DNA of 41,299 nucleotides, taken from contig DBTS01000145.1 in NCBI GenBank assembly GCA_002307175.1, positions 20,051 to 61,349 on the forward strand. Direction: 5' to 3'. The DNA is from Rhodocyclaceae bacterium UBA1310 (GTDB lineage: Bacteria > Pseudomonadota > Gammaproteobacteria > Burkholderiales > Rhodocyclaceae). The notes beneath the pieces were generated by a model that did not search any database, was not told where the DNA came from, and saw only the letters and a program-made list of their open reading frames with translations. The position numbers and the translations under genes are program-made. Below are positions 6,981-14,974 of this stretch, piece by piece (the stretch's first letter is position 1; every line of letters begins with the position of its first letter).

Positions 6981-8519
6981 ATGGTCATGGACGCTGAAGG
7001 TGCATTGCATCGCATACAGATGGAAACGCTGTATCAGGTCAGCGTGATCCTCTCGCGTTCGCTTGACGTCAAGCATGCGCCTCAGGAAGTGCTGCGGGTA
7101 CTCGAAGAGTCTGCCGGGCTGACACGGGGAATGATCAGCGTGCTGGACGCCGCAAGTGGCGATCTGGTGGTCAATGCCGTGCAGGGGATAGAACCCCAGG
7201 CGTTTGAACTGATTCGCTATCAGTCGGGCGAGGGGGTGTTGGGCCTGATTCTGGAGGAAGGGAAAACCGTGGCACTGCCTGCGGTGGCGAGCAATCCGCG
7301 CTTCCTGAACCGGCTCGGCATCTACGAGCGCCGCCTGCCCTTCATTGCGGCCCCTATCCATATCGGTGGTACTTTGCAGGGGGTGCTGGCAGTGCAGCCA
7401 AACAAGCTCGAAGACGGCTTGCTCCCGGTTCGTGCCAGGTTTGTTGAAATGGTGGCCAATCTGCTGGGGCAGAGCGTGAAGCTCTCGCTCGATGTGGCCG
7501 AGGAAAAGAAGAGTATTGCGGAAGAACGCGACACTTTGCGCCGCACGGTGCGCTCGCAGCATGGGTTTGACAACATCGTCGGGCACTCCGCACTGATGCG
7601 CCGGATTTTCGAGCAGATCCGCATGGTTTCCAAATGGAATACCACCGTCCTGATCCGTGGCGAAACGGGTACCGGCAAGGAGCTGATTGCCAATGCAATC
7701 CACTACAACTCGCCGCGTGCGCGTGGCCCGTATGTGCGCCTGAACTGTGCCTCGCTGCCGGAAAACCTCCTCGAATCCGAACTCTTCGGGCATGAAAAGG
7801 GTGCATTCACGGGGGCGGTGGCCTCACGCAAGGGGCGTTTCGAAATGGCCGACGGGGGCACGATCTTCCTTGATGAAATCGGTGAAATCTCCCCGGCGTT
7901 TCAGGCCAAACTGTTGCGGGTGCTGCAGGAAGGCGAGATGGAGCGCGTCGGTGGCGGGCGCACCCTGAAAGTGGATGTCCGCGTGATAGCGGCAACCCAT
8001 CGTGATCTGGAAGATGCCGTGGATATCGGCAAGTTCCGCGAAGATTTGTATTTTCGCCTGAATGTGATGCCCATCACGCTGCCGCCGCTGCGGGAGCGCC
8101 TGGAGGATGTGCCGGAAATAGCCCGTCATCTGATGGGGCGGATCAGCCACATGCAGGGGCGCCCGCTGACACTCTCGGAAGCCGCCATGACGCGTCTGAC
8201 CCAGTATCCCTGGCCGGGCAATGTACGCGAACTGGAAAACTGTCTGGAGCGTGCCGCCGTGATGTCGGAGACCGGCGATATCGATGTTGACCTTATCCGC
8301 ATTGATCGCCAGCGCGACATGGCGCCCGTGATGGCGGCGCCCTCGGCAGCTTCGCGGATTGACCTTGATGACCCCAATGTTGATGAGCGCACGCGGGTGA
8401 TTGCCGCGCTCGAACAGGCTGGGTGGGTGCAGGCCAAGGCAGCACGGCTGCTCAACATGACACCACGTCAGATTGCCTATCGGATACTGACGCTGGGTAT
8501 CGAGGTCAAGCAGTTCTGA
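6981..8519 (+). CDS. nifA: Nif-specific sigma-54 activator NifA
   Basis: Enhancer-binding protein that activates nif promoters with sigma-54. The 512 residues contain an N-terminal GAF domain (about 15-170), a central AAA+ domain with Walker A GETGTGKE near 226, the sigma-54-contacting GAFTGA near 273 and Walker B-type TIFLDEIGE, and a C-terminal Fis-type helix-turn-helix (AAARLLNMTPRQIAYRI in the last 40 residues, preceded by QAK). The linker between the AAA+ and DNA-binding domains has no Cys-x4-Cys motif, which fits NifA proteins whose oxygen response is provided by NifL rather than by intrinsic metal sensing. It shares the nifL transcript. A downstream Met at 6987 is a possible alternative start. 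Confidence 0.95.
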   Translation: MVMDAEGALHRIQMETLYQVSVILSRSLDVKHAPQEVLRVLEESAGLTRGMISVLDAASGDLVVNAVQGIEPQAFELIRYQSGEGVLGLILEEGKTVALPAVASNPRFLNRLGIYERRLPFIAAPIHIGGTLQGVLAVQPNKLEDGLLPVRARFVEMVANLLGQSVKLSLDVAEEKKSIAEERDTLRRTVRSQHGFDNIVGHSALMRRIFEQIRMVSKWNTTVLIRGETGTGKELIANAIHYNSPRARGPYVRLNCASLPENLLESELFGHEKGAFTGAVASRKGRFEMADGGTIFLDEIGEISPAFQAKLLRVLQEGEMERVGGGRTLKVDVRVIAATHRDLEDAVDIGKFREDLYFRLNVMPITLPPLRERLEDVPEIARHLMGRISHMQGRPLTLSEAAMTRLTQYPWPGNVRELENCLERAAVMSETGDIDVDLIRIDRQRDMAPVMAAPSAASRIDLDDPNVDERTRVIAALEQAGWVQAKAARLLNMTPRQIAYRILTLGIEVKQF

Positions 8520-8543
8520 GGTTCTGATTGTTCGCTTGTCGCT

Positions 8544-8572
8544 GCAAGGGATTGGGGAAACCCGGCCCTTGC
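8544..8572. other. Hairpin between convergent nifA and nifM
   Basis: GCAAGGG (8544-8550) pairs with CCCTTGC (8566-8572), and an inner GGG-GAAA-CCC extends the stem. It lies 25 bp past the nifA stop. There is no T-run, so an intrinsic terminator is not proven; an end-protecting or Rho-assisted structure is equally possible. The rest of the gap (8573-8708) shows nothing I can name. Confidence 0.4.
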
Positions 8573-8708
8573 GGAGGCGGGCTGGCGCCCGTTTCGGGGC
8601 TGGAAAAACGGGTGATTTTCTGCCCCGGTGGATGCGGGCCAGTCTGGCATGTCGACCGCCCCTGAATCACAGCCAACGCCCGGTGGTGGTTCGGGGTGGG
8701 GCAGGGAA

Positions 8709-9581
8709 TCAGGCGATGCGTTCCATCAGGCCGCGTACCCAGGCGCGTTGCCTGTTTTCACGGCGGGTCTTGAGCATCTGTTCGCGGATACGGTTGCGTA
8801 CAGTGGTGAGAGGCACCACGCCGGCAGGCTGGATATTTTCGCAGCGCAGGATGTGAAAGCCCATCGGTGATTCGAGAATCTCCGAGATGCTGCCGGGGCG
8901 CATGGCAAATGCAGCGGCATCAAGTTCGGGGAAGAGCTGGCCGCGTGGAACCTGGCCCAGCAGGCCGCCCTGCATGGCTGTGGGGCATTCGGAATTGCGC
9001 AGTGCCTGCTCGGCAAAGCGGTCCGGAAACTTGATGAGCAGATCACGGATCACCTCGACGCGGGTGAGCGCCTCGGCGCGGCTGCTACCTTTCATTTCCT
9101 CGTTGATGGTGATCAGGATGTGGCGCAAGGTGCGTTTCTCCTGCTGCTGGAAACGCTCGTAATGCAGATAGTAGAAAAGCTCGGTCTCCAGATTGCTCAC
9201 CGGCGATACATGTGCCGAGACAGCTTCGAGTACGGCCTCCACACGCAGATCGCGTTCGACGTCCTCGCGCAGGTTTTGCAGGCTCAGGCCGTTGCGGGCC
9301 ATGTCGCAAATGAATTCCGCCTCGGTCGCAAAGCGCGAGGCAATTTCCTGAATGCACTGATCAATGGCATCGCTGCGAACAAGGACATTGGCAGCCTGCC
9401 GGCTGGACAGGATGCTGCGTTCGATTTCGCGCTGACGGGCCACCACCACGCTGACTTTCTGGCGCTGCTCGGGGGTGAGCTGCTCAGGGGAAGTCGCAAA
9501 CAGTGCCTGAGCGTGCTTGATGGTCAGGTAGGGTGAGACGGTGGCCGCGATTGCGGCTGAAGAGCTGGAGAGTTCAGACAT
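8709..9581 (-). CDS. nifM: NifM, parvulin-type peptidyl-prolyl isomerase for nitrogenase Fe protein
   Basis: Foldase required in NifM-containing diazotrophs for stable, active NifH dimer. With the start at 9581 it has 290 residues: an N-terminal helical region, then a parvulin domain from about residue 165 (LRHILITINEEM; GGLLGQVPRGQLFPELDAAA; PMGFHILRCE). The open frame extends 40 codons further upstream, but those codons read through nifZ and look non-coding; the 9581 ATG overlaps the nifZ end by eight bases, typical of the block. It is the last gene of nifV-W-Z-M, the relative order known from Azotobacter and Klebsiella, and it converges on nifA. Confidence 0.92.
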   Translation of the reverse strand: MSELSSSSAAIAATVSPYLTIKHAQALFATSPEQLTPEQRQKVSVVVARQREIERSILSSRQAANVLVRSDAIDQCIQEIASRFATEAEFICDMARNGLSLQNLREDVERDLRVEAVLEAVSAHVSPVSNLETELFYYLHYERFQQQEKRTLRHILITINEEMKGSSRAEALTRVEVIRDLLIKFPDRFAEQALRNSECPTAMQGGLLGQVPRGQLFPELDAAAFAMRPGSISEILESPMGFHILRCENIQPAGVVPLTTVRNRIREQMLKTRRENRQRAWVRGLMERIA

Positions 9582-10050
9582 GGGATGTTTCTTCCTGCTT
9601 GGTGCCGGCAGGTTCCAGTGCAAGTTCCCGGACAGCCAGCGGGTGGCCCGCATAACAGTCGAAGTGCACATGGTACGCCACACTACCGGCGGCTTCATCA
9701 CGCAATACCTTGAGAATTTCTCCGATGCTGCCGGCGGGGACCTTCACTTCTCCGCGGATGGCCAGATCGCGCAGATTGCGCACGCGCTCGCGTGATTCAA
9801 ACCGCGATTCGATCCAGACTTCATCGGGATCAATCAGCTCTTCCTCACGGCACCCGACGATGCGATTCTGCTCCAGAAAATGGACGGAATAGATGATCTG
9901 ATCCATCAGGAAAGTGCCAACATCCACCACCGTACCGGTGCTTCCACGGCGCACCAGCAGATCACCGCGATTGGCACCCGGAAAGGTGCCGTCATCGCGC
10001 ACATTGCGAATCAGGCGCACGCTGTCGCCACAGTCCCAGCGCGGCTTCAT
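9574..10050 (-). CDS. nifZ: Nitrogen fixation protein NifZ
   Basis: Accessory protein involved in maturation of the MoFe protein P-cluster. The 158 residues begin with the typical beta-rich NifZ domain (GDSVRLIRNVRDDGTFPGA, then GSTGTVVDVGTFLMDQIIYS and VHFLE) that occupies about the first 80 residues. The second half, with LRDEAAGSVAYHVHFDCYAG, is a weaker repeat-like copy, a length close to the Azotobacter protein. Its ATG overlaps the nifW stop as ATGA, so the two are probably translationally coupled. The function assignment rests on family knowledge and operon context. Confidence 0.92.
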   Translation of the reverse strand: MKPRWDCGDSVRLIRNVRDDGTFPGANRGDLLVRRGSTGTVVDVGTFLMDQIIYSVHFLEQNRIVGCREEELIDPDEVWIESRFESRERVRNLRDLAIRGEVKVPAGSIGEILKVLRDEAAGSVAYHVHFDCYAGHPLAVRELALEPAGTKQEETSHV

Positions 10051-10364
10051 GAGCGTGCCTTGCCAATGGCGGTGATGGGCACCTTGGCGATACCCTGTAC
10101 CCGCTTGAATACGCCGAAAACGGCTTCGGTGCGGGCATCCGAGTTCACAAAATCCTCATAGGCGCGGGTCAGCAGGGCTTTCCACTCGGTATAGTCAGGC
10201 GTGTTGCCGCTGGCCGAGCCATTCAGATAGTCATGGAAGCGCTGCAGGATGTGCAGGCGGTTAACCTGCACAACACGCTTGTCATAGTCGATGCCGAAGT
10301 AGCCGAGAAAATCCTCCGCACTTTTCAGATCATCAAGATCTTCCTCGAAAGTCGTCTCGCTCAT
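10047..10364 (-). CDS. nifW: Nitrogenase-stabilizing/protective protein NifW
   Basis: Small protein (105 residues) that associates with the MoFe protein and helps protect or mature it, notably under oxygen. It has the NifW family pattern: an acidic N-terminus with the SAEDFLGYFGIDYD block, a HILQRFHDYL helix and a C-terminal block around YEDFVNSDARTEAVFGVFK. It begins 16 bp after nifV with a GAGGAC ribosome binding site and ends inside the nifZ start. Confidence 0.92.
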   Translation of the reverse strand: MSETTFEEDLDDLKSAEDFLGYFGIDYDKRVVQVNRLHILQRFHDYLNGSASGNTPDYTEWKALLTRAYEDFVNSDARTEAVFGVFKRVQGIAKVPITAIGKARS

Positions 10365-10380
10365 GGGTGTCCTCGATTCT

Positions 10381-11517
10381 TCAGCAGTGTTGATATTCGT
10401 GCTGCAGGCTGTCGGCCAGCAGCATCAGTTCAGCTTCGTTGGGGGAACGTTTCTGGTGATCCACGAAGCGCCGGACCAGCGTGAGAATCAGGCCGGCCTC
10501 GTCGTCGGCCACCTGGCGACCCAGGGCCAAAAAAACCGATTTGACTGCGCGCGTGCCGGAATGCTTGCCGAGCACAATGCGATGCTTGCGTCCGACCAGT
10601 GCCGGATCGAAACCCTGGTAGTTGTCCGGGTCCTTGAGCAGACCGTCGACGTGGATGCCGGATTCATGGGTGAACACATTGGCACCCGTTACGCTCTTCT
10701 GTACCGGAATCGGACGCCCCGAGGCATTGGCGACCATTTCCGCGATAGCCGGAAAATTCTTCAGATCTATCCCGGTATCGGCGCCATAGCATTGGCGCAC
10801 GCCCAATACCACTTCTTCGAGTGCTGCATTGCCGGCGCGCTCGCCGAGTCCGTTGATCGTGGTATTGACGTGGGTGGCGCCCCCCCGGATGGCTGCCAGC
10901 GTATTTGCCGTGGCCATACCGAGATCATTGTGGGCGTGCATCTCGATTTCCAGGTCGGTGCCGCGACGCAGCAGGCGGATGGCGCGCAGCACCCCGAAAG
11001 GTTCCATGATGCCGAGCGTATCGGCAAAACGCAGGCGGCGTGCACCAGCGCGCTGGGCCACTTCCGCGATCTGATACAGAAAGGCTGGATCGGCGCGTGA
11101 TGCGTCTTCCATACCGATAGAGACATCCATCCCCAGATCCCGCGCACGCTTGACCAGACGCAGGATTTCGGTGAGCAGCCAGGAGCGGCTGCGTTGCAGC
11201 TTGCTGGTCAGGTGCTGATCCGAGGCTGAGACCGAGATATCGATCAGGTGGGCACCAAGGTTGGCGCTGGCGACGATATCGCCTTCATTCAGGCGGGCCC
11301 ACACCATCAGGCGGGCCTTGAGCCTCAGTGCGGCAATGGCACGGATGCTGTCGCGCTCGCCCTCTCCCATGGCCGGGATGCCGATTTCCATTTCGGGGAC
11401 GCCCATCGCATCAAGTTTGCGGGCGATGGCAATTTTTTCGTCAATGCTGAAAGCCACGCCGGCGGTTTGTTCGCCGTCGCGCAAAGTGGTGTCATTGATG
11501 ATGGGGGGGCGGATCAT
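10381..11517 (-). CDS. nifV: Homocitrate synthase NifV
   Basis: Condenses acetyl-CoA and 2-oxoglutarate to R-homocitrate, the organic ligand of FeMo-cofactor. The 378 residues carry the HMGL-type TIM barrel with IINDTTLRDGEQTAGVAF at the N-terminus, the metal-binding HAHNDLG, the GLGERAGNAALEEV stretch and HESGIHVDGLLKD, all diagnostic of homocitrate/isopropylmalate synthases. There is no LeuA-type regulatory domain; the length and the adjoining nifWZM favour NifV over LeuA. An AGGAGT ribosome binding site precedes the ATG, and a sigma-54 promoter lies about 34 bases upstream. Confidence 0.95.
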   Translation of the reverse strand: MIRPPIINDTTLRDGEQTAGVAFSIDEKIAIARKLDAMGVPEMEIGIPAMGEGERDSIRAIAALRLKARLMVWARLNEGDIVASANLGAHLIDISVSASDQHLTSKLQRSRSWLLTEILRLVKRARDLGMDVSIGMEDASRADPAFLYQIAEVAQRAGARRLRFADTLGIMEPFGVLRAIRLLRRGTDLEIEMHAHNDLGMATANTLAAIRGGATHVNTTINGLGERAGNAALEEVVLGVRQCYGADTGIDLKNFPAIAEMVANASGRPIPVQKSVTGANVFTHESGIHVDGLLKDPDNYQGFDPALVGRKHRIVLGKHSGTRAVKSVFLALGRQVADDEAGLILTLVRRFVDHQKRSPNEAELMLLADSLQHEYQHC

Positions 11518-11550
11518 GGCGCGACTCCTGACTTGTCCACCAAAGGATTA

Positions 11551-11565
11551 GCAAGCAGGATGCCA
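11551..11565 (-). promoter_or_regulatory. Sigma-54 (-24/-12) promoter of nifVWZM
   Basis: Minus-strand TGGCATCCTGCTTGC matches TGGCAC-N5-TTGC at every fixed position but one (T for the final C of GGCAC), with GG and GC ten bases apart. Initiation is predicted near 11539 and the nifV ATG is at 11517. The only upstream NifA-box candidate I find is a one-mismatch TGC-N10-ACA at 11630-11645. Confidence 0.78.
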
Positions 11566-11713
11566 GCAGCCTGTAAGGCGCCAGATTGCAGGATATCGGG
11601 TTCCCACGAGGCGCCAGAAAGAACGTTTTTGCACGGTCTCCGACATCGTTTTGACGGGTTTGTGCCAAGCCGTTCAAAAGTTGCCGGAGTGGCGATGCCT
11701 CTGGGATGCAGGA

Positions 11714-13191
11714 TTACTTCAGGGCGCGCTCAAGATGCTGGCAGATGGTCTTGAGAATCTTCACGCGTGCGAAATTCTTGTCGTTGGCCTCCACTGCGAT
11801 CCACGGTGCGTGTCCCGTGCTGGTGCGGTCAATCATATCCACGGCGGCCTGCTGGTAAATATCCCATTTCTTGCGGTTACGCCAGTCTTCTTCGGTGATC
11901 TTGAAGCGTTTGTGCTCGATGGATTCGCGCTCCTTGAAGCGCCGCAGTTGTTCGTCCTTGTCGATCTGCAGCCAGAATTTGAGAACAACGCTGCCGTCCT
12001 GCACGAGTTCGTGCTCGAAATCGTTGATTTCCGCATAGGCCCTGAGCCAGTCGGCTTCCGCACAGAATCCCTCGATGCGTTCCACGAGAACCCGGCCATA
12101 CCACGAGCGGTCGAAGATCGTGGCCCGCCCCAGGCGTGGTACATGCCGCCAGAACCGCCATAGGTAGGCCTGGGCGCGCTCTTCATCGCTGGGGGCGGCA
12201 ATCGGCACAATCTGGAATCGGCGTGGATCGAGCGCTGCCGTGACGCGTCGGATAGCCCCCCCTTTGCCGGCGGCATCCATGCCTTCGAAGGCAAGCACCA
12301 GGGAGTGTTTGCGGAAATTCTTGTGGCGCACCAGCTCCGCCAGTTGTCCCTGCCACTTGGCAAGTTCCAGTTCGTACTTGCGGTCGGTCAGGGTCTGACC
12401 CATGTCGAGTGCCGTGATCACGTTGCGCTGGTCAAGGCTGGTGACAAGTGGAGGCGCCACGGAAGTTGCCGGCCGGGGGGTATCGTCCAGGTAATGGTGC
12501 AAGGCGTCGAGCAGAATGCGGCCAACGTGCAGGCTGCGGTAATTGTCATCAGTACCGTCAACGATTGTCCAGGGGGCTGCCGCCGTATTGGTGACCCGCA
12601 GTACATGGCCTGCGACATCCAGCAGTTCGTCGTAGGTGCGGGTACGTGCCCAGGATTCACGGGTGACCCGCCAGGCGGTGCGGGGATCCTTTTCGAGTTT
12701 CTTCAGGCGGGTCTTCTGGCCCTCGCGGGTCAGATGGAACCAGAATTTGAGAACCAATGCGCCCTCATTGACGAGCATCTCCTCAAACCGGTTGATCTGT
12801 TCGAGCTGTGTTTCGAGGGCATTACGCGAGAGCTTGCGCGCGATGCGCCTGGCAATGGGGATGGAATACCAGGAGCCGGAGAAAATGCCGATCCGCCCCT
12901 TGGGCGGCAGCGCCCGCCAGAAGCGCCACATGAAGGGCCGCTCGCGTTCTTCATCGTTTGGGGTGGAATACGCCTGGGTGCTCAGGAAGCGCGGATCCAT
13001 CCATTCGTAGAGCGTGGCGATGGTCTCGCTCTTGCCTGCACCATCAACCCCGGAGACTACGAGAATGACCGGCCCGCCCGCCTTTTCGCGCAGGGCGGTT
13101 TGTGCCAGCAACAGCTCGGCCCGCAGACTCTCTTCTTCGCGACGGAAGGTTTTTTGTCTATAGCGTGGCCGACTTCGGCGGACTCGAACAT
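11714..13191 (-). CDS. pap: Polyphosphate:AMP phosphotransferase, two-domain PPK2 (frameshift in first codons)
   Basis: Uses inorganic polyphosphate to phosphorylate AMP to ADP. Two tandem PPK2 domains are present: the first has a P-loop GVDGAGKS near residue 45, the second GMDAAGKGG near residue 305 with DRSWYGR. In the first domain the equivalent of FDRSWYGR reads FSGSWYSI, so the catalytic Asp is missing; two-domain PAPs are known to rely on the second domain. The long open frame does not hold the family N-terminus. Instead the ATG at 13191 (GGAGA ribosome binding site five bases before) reads MFESAEVGHAIDKK, the expected PAP start, then runs out of frame at six A residues (13150-13155, T on the plus strand); seven would restore KTFRREEESL. 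The coordinates span both pieces, 492 residues if joined. Confidence 0.85.
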
Positions 13192-13361
13192 GCTTGTCTC
13201 CAGAGGTGGGTATCCCGGCAAAAGCATCCGGAAAGCCCATCATAGCCTCTCTGTAGCTGCGATGCTGATGTTCTTTCAGACGCAGCTTTGTCCACTCATA
13301 TCGTGTCCCTGCGACCCGCGCAGCCAGCGCCGGACAAGTTCCGCGCAATCTGCCGGGAAGC

Positions 13362-14825
13362 CTATTCCGACTTGGTTTCGTCAGTGTTTGCGCGGTCGCC
13401 GAAGCGGCGTTTGCAGGCTGACTCGAACCAGCTGGTGATGGGCGTGGCGGGGACCGGCTTGCCGACATAGGCGGCGAAATTCTGATCCAGTGTGCACAGC
13501 GGCATGTCTTGCGAACCCAGGCAGCGGTATACGAGCTGAATATCAATGCTCCGGGTTTCGCAGTTGTATTTGATGCCAGCCTTGAGGGAGCGGGCCGAAT
13601 CGGAGGCGCTGAAACGCAGCCAGGTAAAGACATTGCCTTCGTCCAGGATGGCGTGCCGATCAACCTCGAAACGGGAACTGTCTGAGCCGTCGCTCCCGTC
13701 ACGCGTCAGGAGTTGCCAGGACTGCTGGAATTCCTGGTCTCCGATGATCTTCTGCAGAATCTGTTCGCGACAGCCTGCCTCATCGGCCTTGCCCTGACAG
13801 CTCTGCAACATGGCCTCAACCATCGGAATGTTTTTCAGCGCATCGGGGCTGAGGTCGTTTTCATCTTCTGTTGTGGATGGGGATGTGTTGAGGGTGCTGC
13901 GGGTCTGTTCGAGCAGTTCGCGGATTTCCTGGCCGGTGACGGCGATGTGCGGCGTGAAATACATGCGCCCATCGGTCTGCTGATCGTCGACGAAATTGCC
14001 CTCCCAATAATCGCCATCTGCCCAGATGTAGCGCCCGAAGCCTGATTTCTGGCCCATTTTCCAGGGGCCGTCGTAGTGGTCGCCATTTTTCCAGGTGTAG
14101 ACCCCGTGCCCATCCGGCAGACCATTCTCGAAAGTGCCTTCATACTGGTCGCCGGATTCGGCAAAGCTGAGGCTTCCGCGCCCATCAGGGTGGCCGTTGC
14201 GTACGCCGCCGACGTAGCGGTTGCCGTTGGCCTGGGTCAGCGTACCCTGACCGGTGGCCTGATCTTCCGCCCAGTCACCGCTGTATATCTGGCCATTGTT
14301 CCAGGTGTAGGTGCCATAGCCATCCTTGTGGCCGGCCTTCCAGCCACCTTCGTAGTGGTCGCCGTTTGTCTCCGTAAAGCTGCCGACGCCATCAGGCAGA
14401 CCGGCGCTCAGGTCACCCACATATTCGTCGCCATTGGCGTAATGCAGGCGCCCCCGGCCCTGCAGTTGATCATCCTCCCAATTGCCCTCGGAGAGCTGGC
14501 CATCTGCCCCCCTGAAGCGTCCGGGGCCGATTCGCCTGCCGTGCAGGAGGTGGCCTTCGAAGCGGTCGCCATTCTTCCATTCGATGTCTACCGAGCCCGT
14601 GATCTGGCCGTTCTCCTCGACCTTGAAGCGCCCTTTGTAAATGGCTGTATCGGTTTTCAGGTCCTTTTCCGGGAATCCGGAATCGTCTGGCACGCTGGGC
14701 TGGGGCGTCAGATCAATGATTCCCGGTGGCTGGTTGCCCAGGGCCTCGTCGGCAAAGGCCGGGGCGAAGATTGGCAGCGCAAGCAGCAGGCTCAGACAGG
14801 TGGCGGTACGAAGGCAGCAGTTCAT
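13362..14825 (-). CDS. Exported MORN-repeat protein
   Basis: Function not known. With the start at 14825 it has 487 residues and a classical signal peptide (CLSLLLALPIFAPAFA, cleavage after about residue 26). Residues about 60-310 form nine or ten MORN repeats of roughly 23 residues (GDHYEGGWKAGHKDGYGTY, GDQYEGTFENGLPDGHGVY and similar), a beta-strand array that often binds membranes or partner proteins. The last about 150 residues are a separate domain that resembles the surface-adhesin E-like family (VDRHAILDEGNVFTWLRF; YNCETRSIDIQLVYRCLG); this is tentative. The open frame reaches 14960, but the extra 45 codons would bury the signal peptide. No clear ribosome binding site precedes the chosen ATG. 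Confidence 0.8.
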   Translation of the reverse strand: MNCCLRTATCLSLLLALPIFAPAFADEALGNQPPGIIDLTPQPSVPDDSGFPEKDLKTDTAIYKGRFKVEENGQITGSVDIEWKNGDRFEGHLLHGRRIGPGRFRGADGQLSEGNWEDDQLQGRGRLHYANGDEYVGDLSAGLPDGVGSFTETNGDHYEGGWKAGHKDGYGTYTWNNGQIYSGDWAEDQATGQGTLTQANGNRYVGGVRNGHPDGRGSLSFAESGDQYEGTFENGLPDGHGVYTWKNGDHYDGPWKMGQKSGFGRYIWADGDYWEGNFVDDQQTDGRMYFTPHIAVTGQEIRELLEQTRSTLNTSPSTTEDENDLSPDALKNIPMVEAMLQSCQGKADEAGCREQILQKIIGDQEFQQSWQLLTRDGSDGSDSSRFEVDRHAILDEGNVFTWLRFSASDSARSLKAGIKYNCETRSIDIQLVYRCLGSQDMPLCTLDQNFAAYVGKPVPATPITSWFESACKRRFGDRANTDETKSE

Positions 14826-14974
14826 GGTGGTGGAGGTGAATACAGGACCTGACTGGAGGGATTCCCGCAAGATAGGCACGGGGCAGGATGGCGTCAAGAC
14901 CACTCGGCGATGGGGGAGGCTAGCGTATCGGATACAATGGTGGTCTGGCCGCAAGATCATACGGAAAAATCAAC

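Noticed and set aside
11569..11670. TGT-N10 matches upstream of nifV (11572 and 11671 region) as NifA boxes
   Set aside because: Second half-sites are ATT and TCA rather than ACA; only a one-mismatch candidate was kept as a note.
12305..13438. 377-residue plus-strand frame opposite the PPK2 gene
   Set aside because: Mirror of a strongly conserved gene in high-GC DNA; no recognisable domain.
13243..13702. Upstream extension of the PPK2 reading frame, including the ATG pair at 13238-13243
   Set aside because: It overlaps the MORN gene and encodes nothing like the PAP N-terminus, which is found in another frame at 13191.
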